Positions 46,126 through 56,329 of a stretch of 64,000 nucleotides of DNA are shown here, piece after piece. Positions within the stretch are counted from its first letter, which is position 1, and the number at the start of each line of letters is the position of its first letter. Both the position numbers and the translations under genes were made by a program. The DNA comes from Trichobilharzia szidati (lineage: Eukaryota > Platyhelminthes > Trematoda > Strigeidida > Schistosomatidae): positions 151,922,199-151,986,198 of the forward strand of contig OX235279.1 in the NCBI GenBank assembly GCA_944472155.2, in the 5' to 3' direction. Under the pieces are notes generated by a model. It ran no database searches, had not been told where the DNA came from, and saw nothing but the letters and a program-made list of their open reading frames with translations.

Positions 46126-46894
46126 AGAAACAACCATGATTATGAACTATACAAACACAACGTTTATCTTATCTTTCATCAGAAATCGTACAAACTCGAG
46201 ATTAACAAATTAAAATGAGAATCGAAACAAAGATAGATGACAATCTAAGGATAAATAATCTCGCCTCCTAGTTTAATGGCTCGCTAGTTTTTCAGCCAGT
46301 CCTAAGACTAGGAAAAGAGGGCCCCTTGCGCACGGGGATAGCTAACCTAATCCGGAAAATCAATCAAACTGACATAAGAATACAACTTATGCACTGTGGT
46401 AGAGTACAACTCCATTGTGGAGCTCAGATTTCCGGCGAGCTCTGATTATGATGACGAGTGAAAGCTACTCAAACACAAACTAACAAGAAGCCTTCGAAAC
46501 GACCGTGAACAGTGGCGGGCAACAAAAGCGAAATAGGTGGAAAAGGCATCAGCGATTTCTAATACCAGACAACGTTTTAGGCTTATCAGGGAAACAGGTG
46601 GTGAAAGGCAAACGATAAGTGAAACAATCTCTCAGAAAAATGGCTCCATAATTAGCTTCCGGGATAGACGACTAGAACGTTGGAAAGAGCACTTTGAGGA
46701 GCAATTTAATTGGCCTACAGCCACGCTCAACTTACCGAACATCCAACACCTCCCTGAATGGGATATGGACATAGGTTTAGCGTCCCTAACTGAGGTTACT
46801 ATGGCTGTCACTATTCTGAAACGAGGCAAAGCAGCAGGACCTGATGGAATGACTCGAGATGTATTTGAGTACGGTGCAGACAGTTTATTGTCTG
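46126..46894. repeat. Right arm of third inverted repeat
   Basis: Reverse complement of 38160-38925. It ends at 46894, exactly where the RTE-A fragment it contains loses its RT core, so the arm end and the internal deletion share a breakpoint. Confidence 0.9.
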
Positions 46895-47430
46895 GGTGGG
46901 AAATATTGAGGTTAGGCTTCGGTCGCGTTCTAGGTAAGGAGGGGAAATCTATAGACGAGACTGTGAAGCTACATCGACTGAGATATTTAGGATGTGTTAC
47001 GTATGCCTAGCTATCACCTTCCTCGACGGGCAACGTTAGCTGACATAGGGTCAGGTTGGAAAGGAGTTAACTAGTGGTTGTCAAACCAAAACATGGCACC
47101 AGTCAATGAAATCCATAACAGTTAGTTCAAGCCACATAGGAAGATGTAGACTTCCTGGTTGGAGCCTTTGGGATGATAAAAACCAATGATTGGAAACAAT
47201 TGGTGATATGGCTCAAAATCGTTGTCAGTGACGCAGATGCATCCACTCCTTGCGACTTATAATTTCCATTGGAACCATAATGTTTTTCGTTATTACTCTT
47301 CCTTTGCCTCATATCCCTGTCTACTCTCTCTGTTTTGCATTTCTTATACTTTCTTCACTTACTTTGTTTGCTACATGGAGTGTGGCGACTTGAACTACTG
47401 CAGTCGGTGCAAAGTTCTGTGTCGAAAACA
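46500..47430 (+). pseudogene. RTE-A LINE with RT core deleted
   Basis: The frame 46537-47010 reads RFRLIRETGGERQTISETIS, RGKAAGPDGMTRDVFEYGAD and SLLS, then jumps directly to GWEILRLGFGRVLGKEGK and LHRLRYLGCVTYA, the C-terminal region. Motifs A to D of RT, including YADD, are missing. Decayed C-terminal and 3' UTR sequence (CAATTGGTGATATGGCTC, 47200 region) follows. The deletion junction at 46894 is also the end of the third inverted repeat. Confidence 0.88.
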
Positions 47431-48546
47431 GACAGACAGTGGAAAAAATTTATTTTTATAAAGATCACACTGTTATGCAGTAATATTTACTGATGACTTT
47501 TCCAGATTTGACTTTAAATTTAATCGCGAAATTATATAAGTTGCATAGCCATTAAAAACATCATGGATAACTGCACACAACTTCGATACGGGTTGACAAA
47601 TTTCAGAAATAGACACACAAAAACACTCCGGACTCAACGCAGTAAATAAGGAACAGAATAATTCAAAATTCACAACTAATAAAGCAAAATGTATAGAATG
47701 CAAGAAAAGAAGCGATACAATGCATAATATCTTCCGAAAAAACACAGAAAACATAAAATAACACAATAGAAAATAATTCAATATAAAAGCAGTTGAAATG
47801 CCACGCGCCTCACGAGAATATTATCAGAGAAGCCGATCTGTTCACTCTTTATGAACTCTGACATCCATCAAATCCTGATTATTATCCATCTTCTTATTCT
47901 TTCTCTCTTGCATTTGAATTCATCATAGTTGCTTTGAATATATTTCATGACTACCTTTGTGGGCTTTCTGAAGTGTGTCAGCTTGAAGTTATGCAGTTTC
48001 GTGCGAAGTTCTGTGTTGTAAACCGAGTCCAGCCCAGCCCAACTCAGCTTAACTCAACTCATTTCATATCAAGTCCGGTGATAGCTGTAGCCTGCTTGAA
48101 TCATTCACTTCTGAAGTTCATGTAAGTGAGCGAGCTTAGTGGTCACGTTGCAAATAATTATCATCAATGAGGATCGGAAAATCATTTTGGTTACTATCTG
48201 TTAACCGATATGACCAGCTAACCAACACCTCACTTACATGAACTAAGCCAATTAGTGTTCATCAGAATGATCCAGTTTTCTCCATCTATCCATCTACCTC
48301 TGGTTCACTCGATCGTTCCTTTGCTCGCTCTCCCTCTTCAGAGATCCATCCACTTAATGTGAACATTTCTGAGTTAAACGGAAAATATTTGCTATTGATG
48401 AGTTTCCTTCTCGAGTCGTAAGATTTCGAGTAAATAGGAGGGTTGTGAAAATCAGTGGTAATGTATTTTGTCAGAGATGTTCGTGAGGAGAGGAGTTACA
48501 ACGGGCTAGATCGTTCATTTCACTCATCATTGAGAAGTGGTAGTCA

Positions 48547-48548
<2 letters not shown>
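47431..48548. other. Intergenic, one fold-back-family arm
   Basis: The block at about 47455-47505 (TGCAGTAATATTTACTGATGAC) is a single arm of the family at 26702-26912. A run of CAGCCCAGCCCAACTCAG-like repeats lies at about 48025-48060. No gene is seen. Confidence 0.45.

Positions 48549-48597
<49 letters not shown>
48549..48597. repeat. AAT trinucleotide microsatellite
   Basis: About 16 uninterrupted AAT units. It is the expanded 3' tail of the minus-strand family-A LINE fragment at 48598-49422. Confidence 0.95.
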
Positions 48598-49422
48598 TTG
48601 CTTTATTCCAGAAACAGTACTAGTGATACAGTGTGGAATTTTCAGCACATATCTACAATATTTGCATCTAATTTTACCAAACATTTAAAAGGAGTATTTC
48701 AAAAAATAAATATAAAGACAGCGACAACAAAAAAAATTATTTTTTAAAAATGCGAAAAAAATACCAAGAAGGAGAAAGGAGAATAAACAACATAAAATAA
48801 TATCTCAGTATTGGGTAGTGGAAGCTATGATATGATTATGCATGGTGAACATTAAAGCTACAGACATACAAGAAGTTATGAGATGATCTTTAAGAATGTT
48901 TATCGCCAAGATGATCAGTTAATTTGGTTGAAACAAACACTAAACAATCATAAAATAACATTTCAGGGTTGTTGCATTTTTATTGTCAGGTCTAATGTGG
49001 AGTTTGTAGTGGTAGTGTGAGTAATCCTGCATAATACAAAATTTTAAGATGGTGATAATGGCATTCACAACCAATGATTGTCAGTTAATATTGCCGAAAA
49101 GAATAAAAATAAGAAAAAACAACCACAAAAACTAATAATTACATGATGGTTAATGACAGGACAATTTTGTAATGTATAGTCGGAACTAGTAGATACACAA
49201 AAGAACGAATAGAGTAAAGTACAAAAAAAGTAAGCCAATGTTAATAATTTAGGTAGCTAAGTATGTTTAAGAAGGTGTTCACTATAGAATATAAAATAAG
49301 AGAGAAATAAAAGAGCCTAAAATTATGTTGTTAATAACAAAGCAAGTCATAGGTTTCACGCTTAACATTGTCTCTGTCATTTAGAACATGGACAAAATAT
49401 GGTATCGTTGAGTTCCTGTACA
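48598..49422 (-). mobile_element. Family-A LINE 3' fragment
   Basis: The minus strand reads YRNSTIPYFVHVLNDRDN and a stop after TYDLLCY, followed by a long 3' UTR ending in a TGCTGAAAATTCCAC block and the AAT tail. It abuts the 3' end of the CR1-like element at about 49422. Confidence 0.8.
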
Positions 49423-49424
49423 GT

Positions 49425-52062
49425 TTACAATTTATTTAGGATAGTAGGCTATATGCCTGTGTTAATCCTTTCGATTTGTTACACACAGGAGGTCCAATCT
49501 CGCCTTGAATGAATCAACGGATGGCGCTGATACGACGTGTTCCGGTAGGGAGTTCCAATGGTTCACAATTCGATGCGAAAAACGGATCTCCAAACGCAGA
49601 CGATTCGACCGTGGTTTTTGAACCTTGAGGTGATGTCCTCGCAATTGGTTGGTGCTAGAAGGAAGAAATAAATTAGATAAATTTGCTCCAAAATCATTTC
49701 TTAGGATACGGTATGCTAGTATTAGGTCACCCCTAAGTCGTCTGTATGACAGTGGAAATAAACCCAGTCGACTTAACCTCTCTTCATATGAGAGGGTTGA
49801 GAAACCCTTTATTAGCTTAGTTCCTACTCTTTGCACCCTTTCTAATAAGTCTATTTCGTATTTGAAACACGGGCTCGCTGCCTGGATCCCATATTCCAAA
49901 TGAGGTCTGATATAAGTCGGATATAATATACGAAATATATCAGCGTCAAAGTTCGCAAAAGCCTTGCGTATGGCCCATAATATTCGAAAACCCTTAGTGG
50001 CTGCAGCTCTACAGTTTGTTGCTGTTTTCAAGTCATGCTGCACAACCACTCCCAAGTCCTTGTACTCAGTGACCACTGGGAGAGTAATGCCATTCATTGA
50101 GTAATTGTGCACGTGACTATGAGATACATGCATAACTACACTCTTGCTTAAGTTAATCTCCAAGGCCCAGTGCTTACACCAATCACTTAACAAGTTTAAA
50201 TCTTCCTGCAAAGCAAGTTGATCACTGTCATCGTGTAAAGCCCTCCATATCTTGATGTCATCAGCAAACAGTAAGCAGGATGACTTAACTACCGATGGAA
50301 TCTCATTAACATAAATCAGGAAAAGAAGTGGGCCTAGAATTGTACCCTGAGGAACGCCACTCTTAACCGATTCCCATGTTGATAAAACCCCGTTAACTCG
50401 TACTCTTTGTCTTCTGTCCTTTAGAAAGTCTTGAATCCAGTCGGCAACCACTTTATTGATTCCCATACTACCTAACTTTACTAGAAGACCTGAATGAGAA
50501 ACCCTGTCAAACGCCTTGCTAAGGTCGATGAATATGGCATCCACCGGTATATTAGCATCAGCTGAGCTTGCCCAACTTTCTCTGGCCAAAAGAAGGTTGG
50601 TCAAGCAAGAATGACCTGCTCTAAAACCATGCTGTTCCACAGCGAAAAGTTTGTTCCCTTCAATGAACTGAATGATAGCATCACGAATTATTCTTTCTAG
50701 TAGTTTAACAACAATACTGGTCAAACTAACAGGACGATAGTTCTGAACTAAGTTTCTAGATCCGGTTTTGAAGACCGGACTAATGATGGCATCTTTCCAG
50801 TCTCTTGGACATTTAGACTGGTCCAGAGACATATTGAAGATTACCGACAATGGCTCGGCTATGTTTTCAGCCAATGCTGTTAATATACGTGGGTGGAGTT
50901 CATCAGGGCCACTGGACTTACCAGGATTGAGCCTTAGAAGCCACTTTAGGACAGTATCCTTTCCAATGTATAAGGGTGCCATTTTCAAGTTACCTTCTGG
51001 AAAAGTTACAAAGCTGGTATCAATATTATCAGAGAATACTTGACTAAAGTGCTTGGACAAAGCCTCAGCCTTAGTCAAGTTATCCTCAGCCATGTTTGTC
51101 TGGTCATCTTCAAGCATAAGAGGTGGGATAGCATCACTCTTACGTGTTCTTCTCTTGATATATGAGAAGAGTCTTTTTGGGCAGCCTGGTGAACTTTTAA
51201 CTAACTGGGTTTCGTAAGCTATCCTTGACTGGTGAATCAAAGTTTTACACTGGTTTCTGGTTTCACAGTATTTCAGCCGGAACTGCTGTAGCCCAGTAGA
51301 AACAGAGAGATTCCAGAACCTTTTCTGCCGCCTTAGGAGTGTTACAGCTTGTCTATTTATCCATGGTGGCCAATTTGTTGGCCTTTTAGGAACCCTCCAG
51401 GGAATGAAATCAGTGGTAACCCTCTCAAGTGTATTCTTAAATCTATCCCATTCATCTTCAATGGATGAGACAATATTGACTGACCAGTCGGCAGTTGAAG
51501 CACGCTCCTTTATAGCGACTATGTCAGCATACCAAACACTAGGTCGGGATTTGGGTTGAAAACTGACTAAATTGCCAGCCATTAAGTTAAAATCTAACAC
51601 CCCATGATCACTGTTTGCTAGAGGTGGATGAATAACTAGACCATCCACGTCGTCGTTGTCATGAGTACGCACTAAGTCCAGCAAGGAAGATCCTTGGGTA
51701 GAACCGAATCTTGTACTATCTAAGACATGTTGTGTCAGGGCATTTTCCATGGTAGTCAAGAGTAACCGGCTGTCAAACTTATTAGCGGATCCTGGAGATT
51801 TGACAGCTACCCAGTCTATATGAGGTGCATTAAAGTCGCCTAGAATAAGACAGCTACTGTGTTTACTCCATTGTTTGAGGTGATCTAAAATAAAGTCATC
51901 ACACTGACAATAAGGACTTCTATACAGAACACCAATGAGTAGAGTGCCAGTTGCAAAGCTTACTTCACAGCTAATTACCTCACTTGTCCCACTGTCATGC
52001 GCTTCAGATTTCATGGAACGAACATGTAGGGAGTTGTTGATGTACAGAGCTACCCCGGTAGA
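49425..52062 (-). mobile_element. CR1-like LINE, 5' truncated, ORF2 intact
   Basis: The element runs from about 52062 (GVALYINNSLHV, partway into the endonuclease) to a 3' end near 49425 on the minus strand. Its open frame is described at 49462-52014. It lies in the 3' UTR region of the RTE-A element (52063-54965), suggesting it inserted there or joined it later. Confidence 0.88.
49462..52014 (-). CDS. CR1-like endonuclease/reverse transcriptase ORF
   Basis: An uninterrupted 850-codon frame; it stays open upstream to the truncation near 52062, so the first ~80 endonuclease residues are missing. Endonuclease motifs are GDFNAPHIDW (59-68), SLLDLV (100-105) and NSDH (134-137). A linker with RLFSYIKRR follows. 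RT motifs are LNPGKSSGPDELHPRIL (about 362-378), NYRPVSLTS (425-433), FIDLSKAFD (495-503, motif A), GVPQGTILGPLLF (553-565, motif B) and FADD (583-586, motif C). The C-terminus has LSYEERLSRLGLFPLSYRR and VNHWNSLPEHV. No stop or frameshift is present, unlike almost every other LINE here, so this is a young copy, though not autonomous because the endonuclease is incomplete. Confidence 0.93.
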   Translation of the reverse strand: MKSEAHDSGTSEVISCEVSFATGTLLIGVLYRSPYCQCDDFILDHLKQWSKHSSCLILGDFNAPHIDWVAVKSPGSANKFDSRLLLTTMENALTQHVLDSTRFGSTQGSSLLDLVRTHDNDDVDGLVIHPPLANSDHGVLDFNLMAGNLVSFQPKSRPSVWYADIVAIKERASTADWSVNIVSSIEDEWDRFKNTLERVTTDFIPWRVPKRPTNWPPWINRQAVTLLRRQKRFWNLSVSTGLQQFRLKYCETRNQCKTLIHQSRIAYETQLVKSSPGCPKRLFSYIKRRTRKSDAIPPLMLEDDQTNMAEDNLTKAEALSKHFSQVFSDNIDTSFVTFPEGNLKMAPLYIGKDTVLKWLLRLNPGKSSGPDELHPRILTALAENIAEPLSVIFNMSLDQSKCPRDWKDAIISPVFKTGSRNLVQNYRPVSLTSIVVKLLERIIRDAIIQFIEGNKLFAVEQHGFRAGHSCLTNLLLARESWASSADANIPVDAIFIDLSKAFDRVSHSGLLVKLGSMGINKVVADWIQDFLKDRRQRVRVNGVLSTWESVKSGVPQGTILGPLLFLIYVNEIPSVVKSSCLLFADDIKIWRALHDDSDQLALQEDLNLLSDWCKHWALEINLSKSVVMHVSHSHVHNYSMNGITLPVVTEYKDLGVVVQHDLKTATNCRAAATKGFRILWAIRKAFANFDADIFRILYPTYIRPHLEYGIQAASPCFKYEIDLLERVQRVGTKLIKGFSTLSYEERLSRLGLFPLSYRRLRGDLILAYRILRNDFGANLSNLFLPSSTNQLRGHHLKVQKPRSNRLRLEIRFSHRIVNHWNSLPEHVVSAPSVDSFKARLDLLCVTNRKD

Positions 52063-54965
52063 AAGGAATATGAAAGATTACACAAGAGACTGAATACATC
52101 TGCGTAAGCCATTGACAACGATTTTGAGCCATGTCACCTATTGTCTCCAGCCATTGATTCTTAGAGTCCCGAGGGCCCCAACCCGGAAGTTTGCGTCTCC
52201 CTACTTGACTCAGTTTAACTGTCAAGGATTTCATGGATTGATGTCATGTTTTTGTTTGGCCACCACTTACTCTTTCCCAACCTGCACCTATATCAGCTAG
52301 TAATGCCCGTCCGTCGGGGGAGGCGATGGTTAGGCATGCGCAGCACCTGACCTAGCCATCTCAATCTATGTAACTTTACAGCCTCTTCGATTGATTTTCC
52401 CTCTTTGCTCAACACTCTACGCCTAATGTCAACATTACTTACCTTATTATGTCACCTAAAGTAAGAAAGAGATCGTAAACATCTATGATCAAAAACAGAC
52501 AATCTTTTCATGTCTTCAACTTGTATTGGCCATGTTTCAGAGCCCAAGAGAAGGACGGAGCGAACTGCTGAGCAGTATACACGTCCCTTGGTTGATAGTC
52601 GGATGTCACGCCTACGCCAGAGATGGTGTAAGTCAGCGAAAGCAGTTCGAGCTTTTTGGATCCGTGCTGAGATTTCGTCACCAATCAATCCGTTGGTGCT
52701 GATACAACTTCCCAAATAGGTGAAGTGTTCAACATGTTCTATCACTTCACTCCCTATCACTAAGCTAGGAGTTGACGTAGTCCAGTCATTCCTGTAGCAG
52801 CATCTTACATTTTACAGGGGCGAATCGCATGCCAAACATACGAAGATTGCTGCTCAAGGTGTTCAGAAGACTCTGCATTTTTTCAGCATCCTCCCCTAAC
52901 AGGACTATGTCATCTGCATATTCTAAGTCCATAAGACTATTCCCTGGTAACAAGTCGATTCCTAAGTCGTTAAGTTCAGTTAAGGATACTTCCATTAGCA
53001 TATCTATGATGAAGTTAAACAGAAAAGGGGAAAGTGGACATCCTTGACGGACACCACTGGTTGTTATCAATTCAGATGACAATTCCCCGTAAGCCATTAC
53101 ACGGCTACGTGAGTTTGAGTAGAGTGCCTTGATTAGTGCAATGTACTTTCTTGGCACTCCCTTCACAGTCAAACATTGCCATAGTACCTTTCGATCCACG
53201 GAGTTCAAGGCCTGTAGGGGACTTATGTTAGAGTTCACTAGTATTACGAAATATGAGAAATAAAATTCAAGTCAATGGAATGTTAAGTAACAGTATATTA
53301 CCAAAAATGTAACGACACGTTATATCAACAAAAGGGTTACTTGGAAATAAGGTTTAAGTCCTCTGCTACAAATTATTTATATATCCCACGGAGACGTTAA
53401 TTGTTTGGACGGAGTAGGTTGTAGCTGCTGTGCCCCGGTGGTTTAATTGTCTTCGGTTGAGCGTAGTGGATTTCTACAATAAATCCGAAAGATACAACAG
53501 GCCGCCTTCAAGTCAAGAAATATGGTAATTGTTGAACGCCTAAAAGTGTGTTCTAGGATCTGTCGGAGAGTGACGATATGATCTATGCACCTTCTACCTG
53601 GCCTAAAGCCTGCTTGATTTTCCCTCGTTTGTTCCTCCCGAGTTCGTCTTAGTCTGTTCATAATTACTGAGCCTAAGATTTTAGAGACTATGTTCGTCAG
53701 GCTGATCCCTCTTTGATTATCACATGAGGACTTGTCTCCCTTCTTGAATATTGGTATAATAAGTGACTTACTCCAATCTGATGGAACCGTCTCTGATTCC
53801 CAGACGTTACCTAGTACCTTAGTTAAACTACATACTAGTATGTCACCCTCATATTTAAACACTTCCGGAATAATTCCGGCGGGTCCTGCCACTTTGCCTC
53901 GTTTCAAATCACAGATAGCTTTTGTGACCTCACTAACGGACGGCGGGCCAGTGTCTATATCCCATTCGGGTGTCTGCTGGGTGGTGGGGAGGTTCAGTGT
54001 GGTTGTAGGCAAGTTAAATTGTTCCTCAAAGTGTTTTTTCCAGCGTTCAAGGCGTCTATCCTGAGAGCTAATTAAGGAGCCATTTTTCTCACAAATAGTC
54101 TCACTTATCATTTGCCTTCTCCCACCCGTTTCCCTGATGAGTCTAAAGAGTTGCCTATCTCCGAAGCTTTTTCCATCTCTTTCGCCTTTGTCACCCACCA
54201 CTGTTCACGGTCCTTGCGGAGACTTTTCGTAAGTTTCCTTTTGTGCAGCTTTCGCTCCTCATTGAATTCGGAGCTTGCTGGAATAAGTCTTCTAGCATCT
54301 ATCAGTTCGGATGAGGCAGTCGAAATCAAATGGTTTTTACTCACCTTTGGATTTACCTTATTCACAGCTTTCACAGCTGTATCTATGGCTGACTGAATAT
54401 TCTTCCAGGCTTCTTCAGGGTGAGCACAGCTGTCGAACTCAGATATGTGTTTAGCTAGTTCTTCTTCAAATAGGGACTTAGTTTCCTGATCGAGCTGGGG
54501 ACGTGATGGGTTTACCGCTAGCTGTTTCCTACGTCCGTTGAGTCGTAAGCACGCACGAGCGCGGACCAGTGCGTGATCGGTATCTACACACGTGTTCCAG
54601 GAGGAGCGACAATCTCCTACCAACCCACGCCAACGATAGCTTATTGCTATGTGGTCTATTTGTGTTCAGCGTTGGTTTGATGATGGGGGTCGCCAGGTCA
54701 AACAATGTCTCTTCGTGTGTTTGAAGTTAGTGCTTACAAAAACAAATGATTATCTGAACAGAACTGTAGGAGACGGTCACCGTTGTCGGTTCGCTGGCAC
54801 GGAACTCGATAGGTGCCACCGACATCCTTCTCAGATTGACACAATTTCCCTACTTGAGCATTAAAGTCACCAGCTAAAACGACTATGTCTGAGCGTTTAG
54901 CCTTTCGCAGCAAACTAGACAGCTTTTGGTAGAACTCATCCTTCGTTTCATCCGAAATGAGTATA
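52063..54965 (-). pseudogene. RTE-A LINE, split by solo LTR
   Basis: On the minus strand, from 54965: endonuclease pieces (DETKDEFYQKLSSLL, VVLAGDFNAQVGKL), a linker with KAKEMEKASEIGNS, RT front (54160-53510: LFRLIRETGGRRQMISETIC, RGKVAGPAGIIPEVFK, PIFKKGDKSSCDN, AGFRPGRRCIDHIVTLRQIL, FLDLKAA), then an LTR insertion (53213-53499), then ALNSVDRKVLWQCLTV, GVRQGCPLSPFLF, EYADDIVLLGEDAEKM (YADD at 52909-52920, intact) and FTYLGSCISTNGLIGDEIS. The terminal MKSLTVKLSQVGRRKLPGW block ends near 52063. Besides the LTR there are several frameshifts and a 5' deletion. Confidence 0.92.
53213..53499 (+). mobile_element. Solo LTR with GGCC target duplication
   Basis: A 287-base insertion starts TGTAGGGG and ends ATACAACA, the TG...CA ends of an LTR. 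It is flanked by GGCC at 53209-53212 and 53500-53503. Removing the insert and one GGCC restores the RTE-A frame DLKAA-LNSVDRK. In the plus orientation a TATATA string lies at about 53381 and AATAAA at 53479-53484, in the order expected of promoter and poly(A) signals. No internal retrotransposon genes are present, so it is a solo LTR left by LTR-LTR recombination. Confidence 0.85.
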
Positions 54966-55139
54966 TTTAAAGCCTAGTCACCTTTGGATTTCAAATTCAT
55001 GAATACAGCTTTCTTTGAAACTGAGGCAGTGACCAGCTTGGATTGCTTGCCTTTCATGTTTTGTCAATAGATCATTTGGTGTAAACGTTTTCTGCCGGTG
55101 TGGCTTTTAGCTAGGAATGTTCTGAGTCAACTCAGCTGG

Positions 55140-56230
55140 AACTATAAATGTTTCTTATCCTTAGCCTAGTGCAAGTGAATTAAGTTCGTTTTAGCGAAAA
55201 TAGGCACAAAGCCATAAAAATTAGTTTGCTGTCCGCTCCACGTTCGTTTCCGTTGGCTAGAACTCTTGAGTGATACATCATTACGTCCACTGAGGCACAA
55301 ATCAAGAAAAGGAATGTTTAGTTCGGCATCCTTTTCAGCAGTAAATTGCATAGAAGGATGGCAGTTACTGATTGCAAAGAAGACATTATCAAGTATTACA
55401 CCCTTATCGCAGATGACGGAAGTGTCTTCTACCTATCTTCTGATAATATCAGAGCCACCGATGGTTTGATTAAGCTAAGAGTTTACAAGCTCTGCTACGT
55501 AAAAAGAGCCAGCTTGGGATCCAGTGATGATTCCATCGCAATGCCATTTATCTGTCTAAAAATTTCATTACTGAAAGTGAACTAAAAATTCAACGTGCAG
55601 ATCAAAAAGAATTCTTTGAGGTAAGTTGTTGGCAAACCTATGTCTAAATTATGTGCATCAATGTAATCGCATATAAAGCAGTCAGTTTGAGTAAGTGGTA
55701 CATTAGTAAACAAAGAAGTCACCCCTAATTAGAACAAGACTTTGTCTGAGACATTAAGAGCTTTAATACCCTCAAAAATTGATATATATCATCAATGAAA
55801 AACTTAAATAATTGTCTTCTAACTGACTGGAGTATTTCACCCAGCCATTGAGCAATGCCATGATAAGGAGAACCCTCCATATCGAGAATCGGATGGAGGG
55901 TTATTCCTGTTTTGTGAATTTTCCGCAGCCCATAAAAATTTGGTATTATGAAGCCAGCGGATTGGATGCATTCATAAATGTCTTAGGAGATTATGGGTTT
56001 ACTTTTTATGTTTTTTAAAACACCTGTTAACCGATTTTCAACTAGATGCATCTTGTTCGTTTTCCCATCGGGTATGGCCAATTTCATCTGATCAGAAAGA
56101 ATCACTGAGATTTTGTCGATATAATCTTAGAAAATGTTTAAACCACCAGCAATACATGCAGAGCCTAATGATTGAATAGAATGATTGTATTTAGCTCCTG
56201 TAGTAGCATCTAGTGGTTGAAAATATTTCA
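55140..56230 (-). pseudogene. Penelope-like element RT region, decayed
   Basis: Minus-strand pieces in order: FIIPNFYGLRKIHKTGITLH and PILDMEGSPYHGIAQWL (55990-55840), VTSLFTNVPLTQT (near 55720), IFRQINGIAMESSL (near 55560) and ELNIPFLDLCLSGRNDVSLK with KRTWSGQQTNFYGF (55330-55190). They line up with LPSMYGLPKIHK, DVTSLFTNVP, LYRQIDGVAMGSPL and FSFLDLNVKRT of the PLE at 28206-30418. Many stops and frame changes are present. Confidence 0.8.
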
Positions 56231-56329
56231 TCTCTGTAAGCTGTTAGAGGCGTAGGCTTTACTTCCCAAGCAGTGGTAGCCTACTTCACATCATAAAGTG
56301 TAGGGATCAGGTGACAAACGGTCATTCCA

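Noticed and set aside
48549..48597. Independent microsatellite locus
   Set aside because: It starts exactly at the family-A 3' end, so it is the element's own tail, although expanded.
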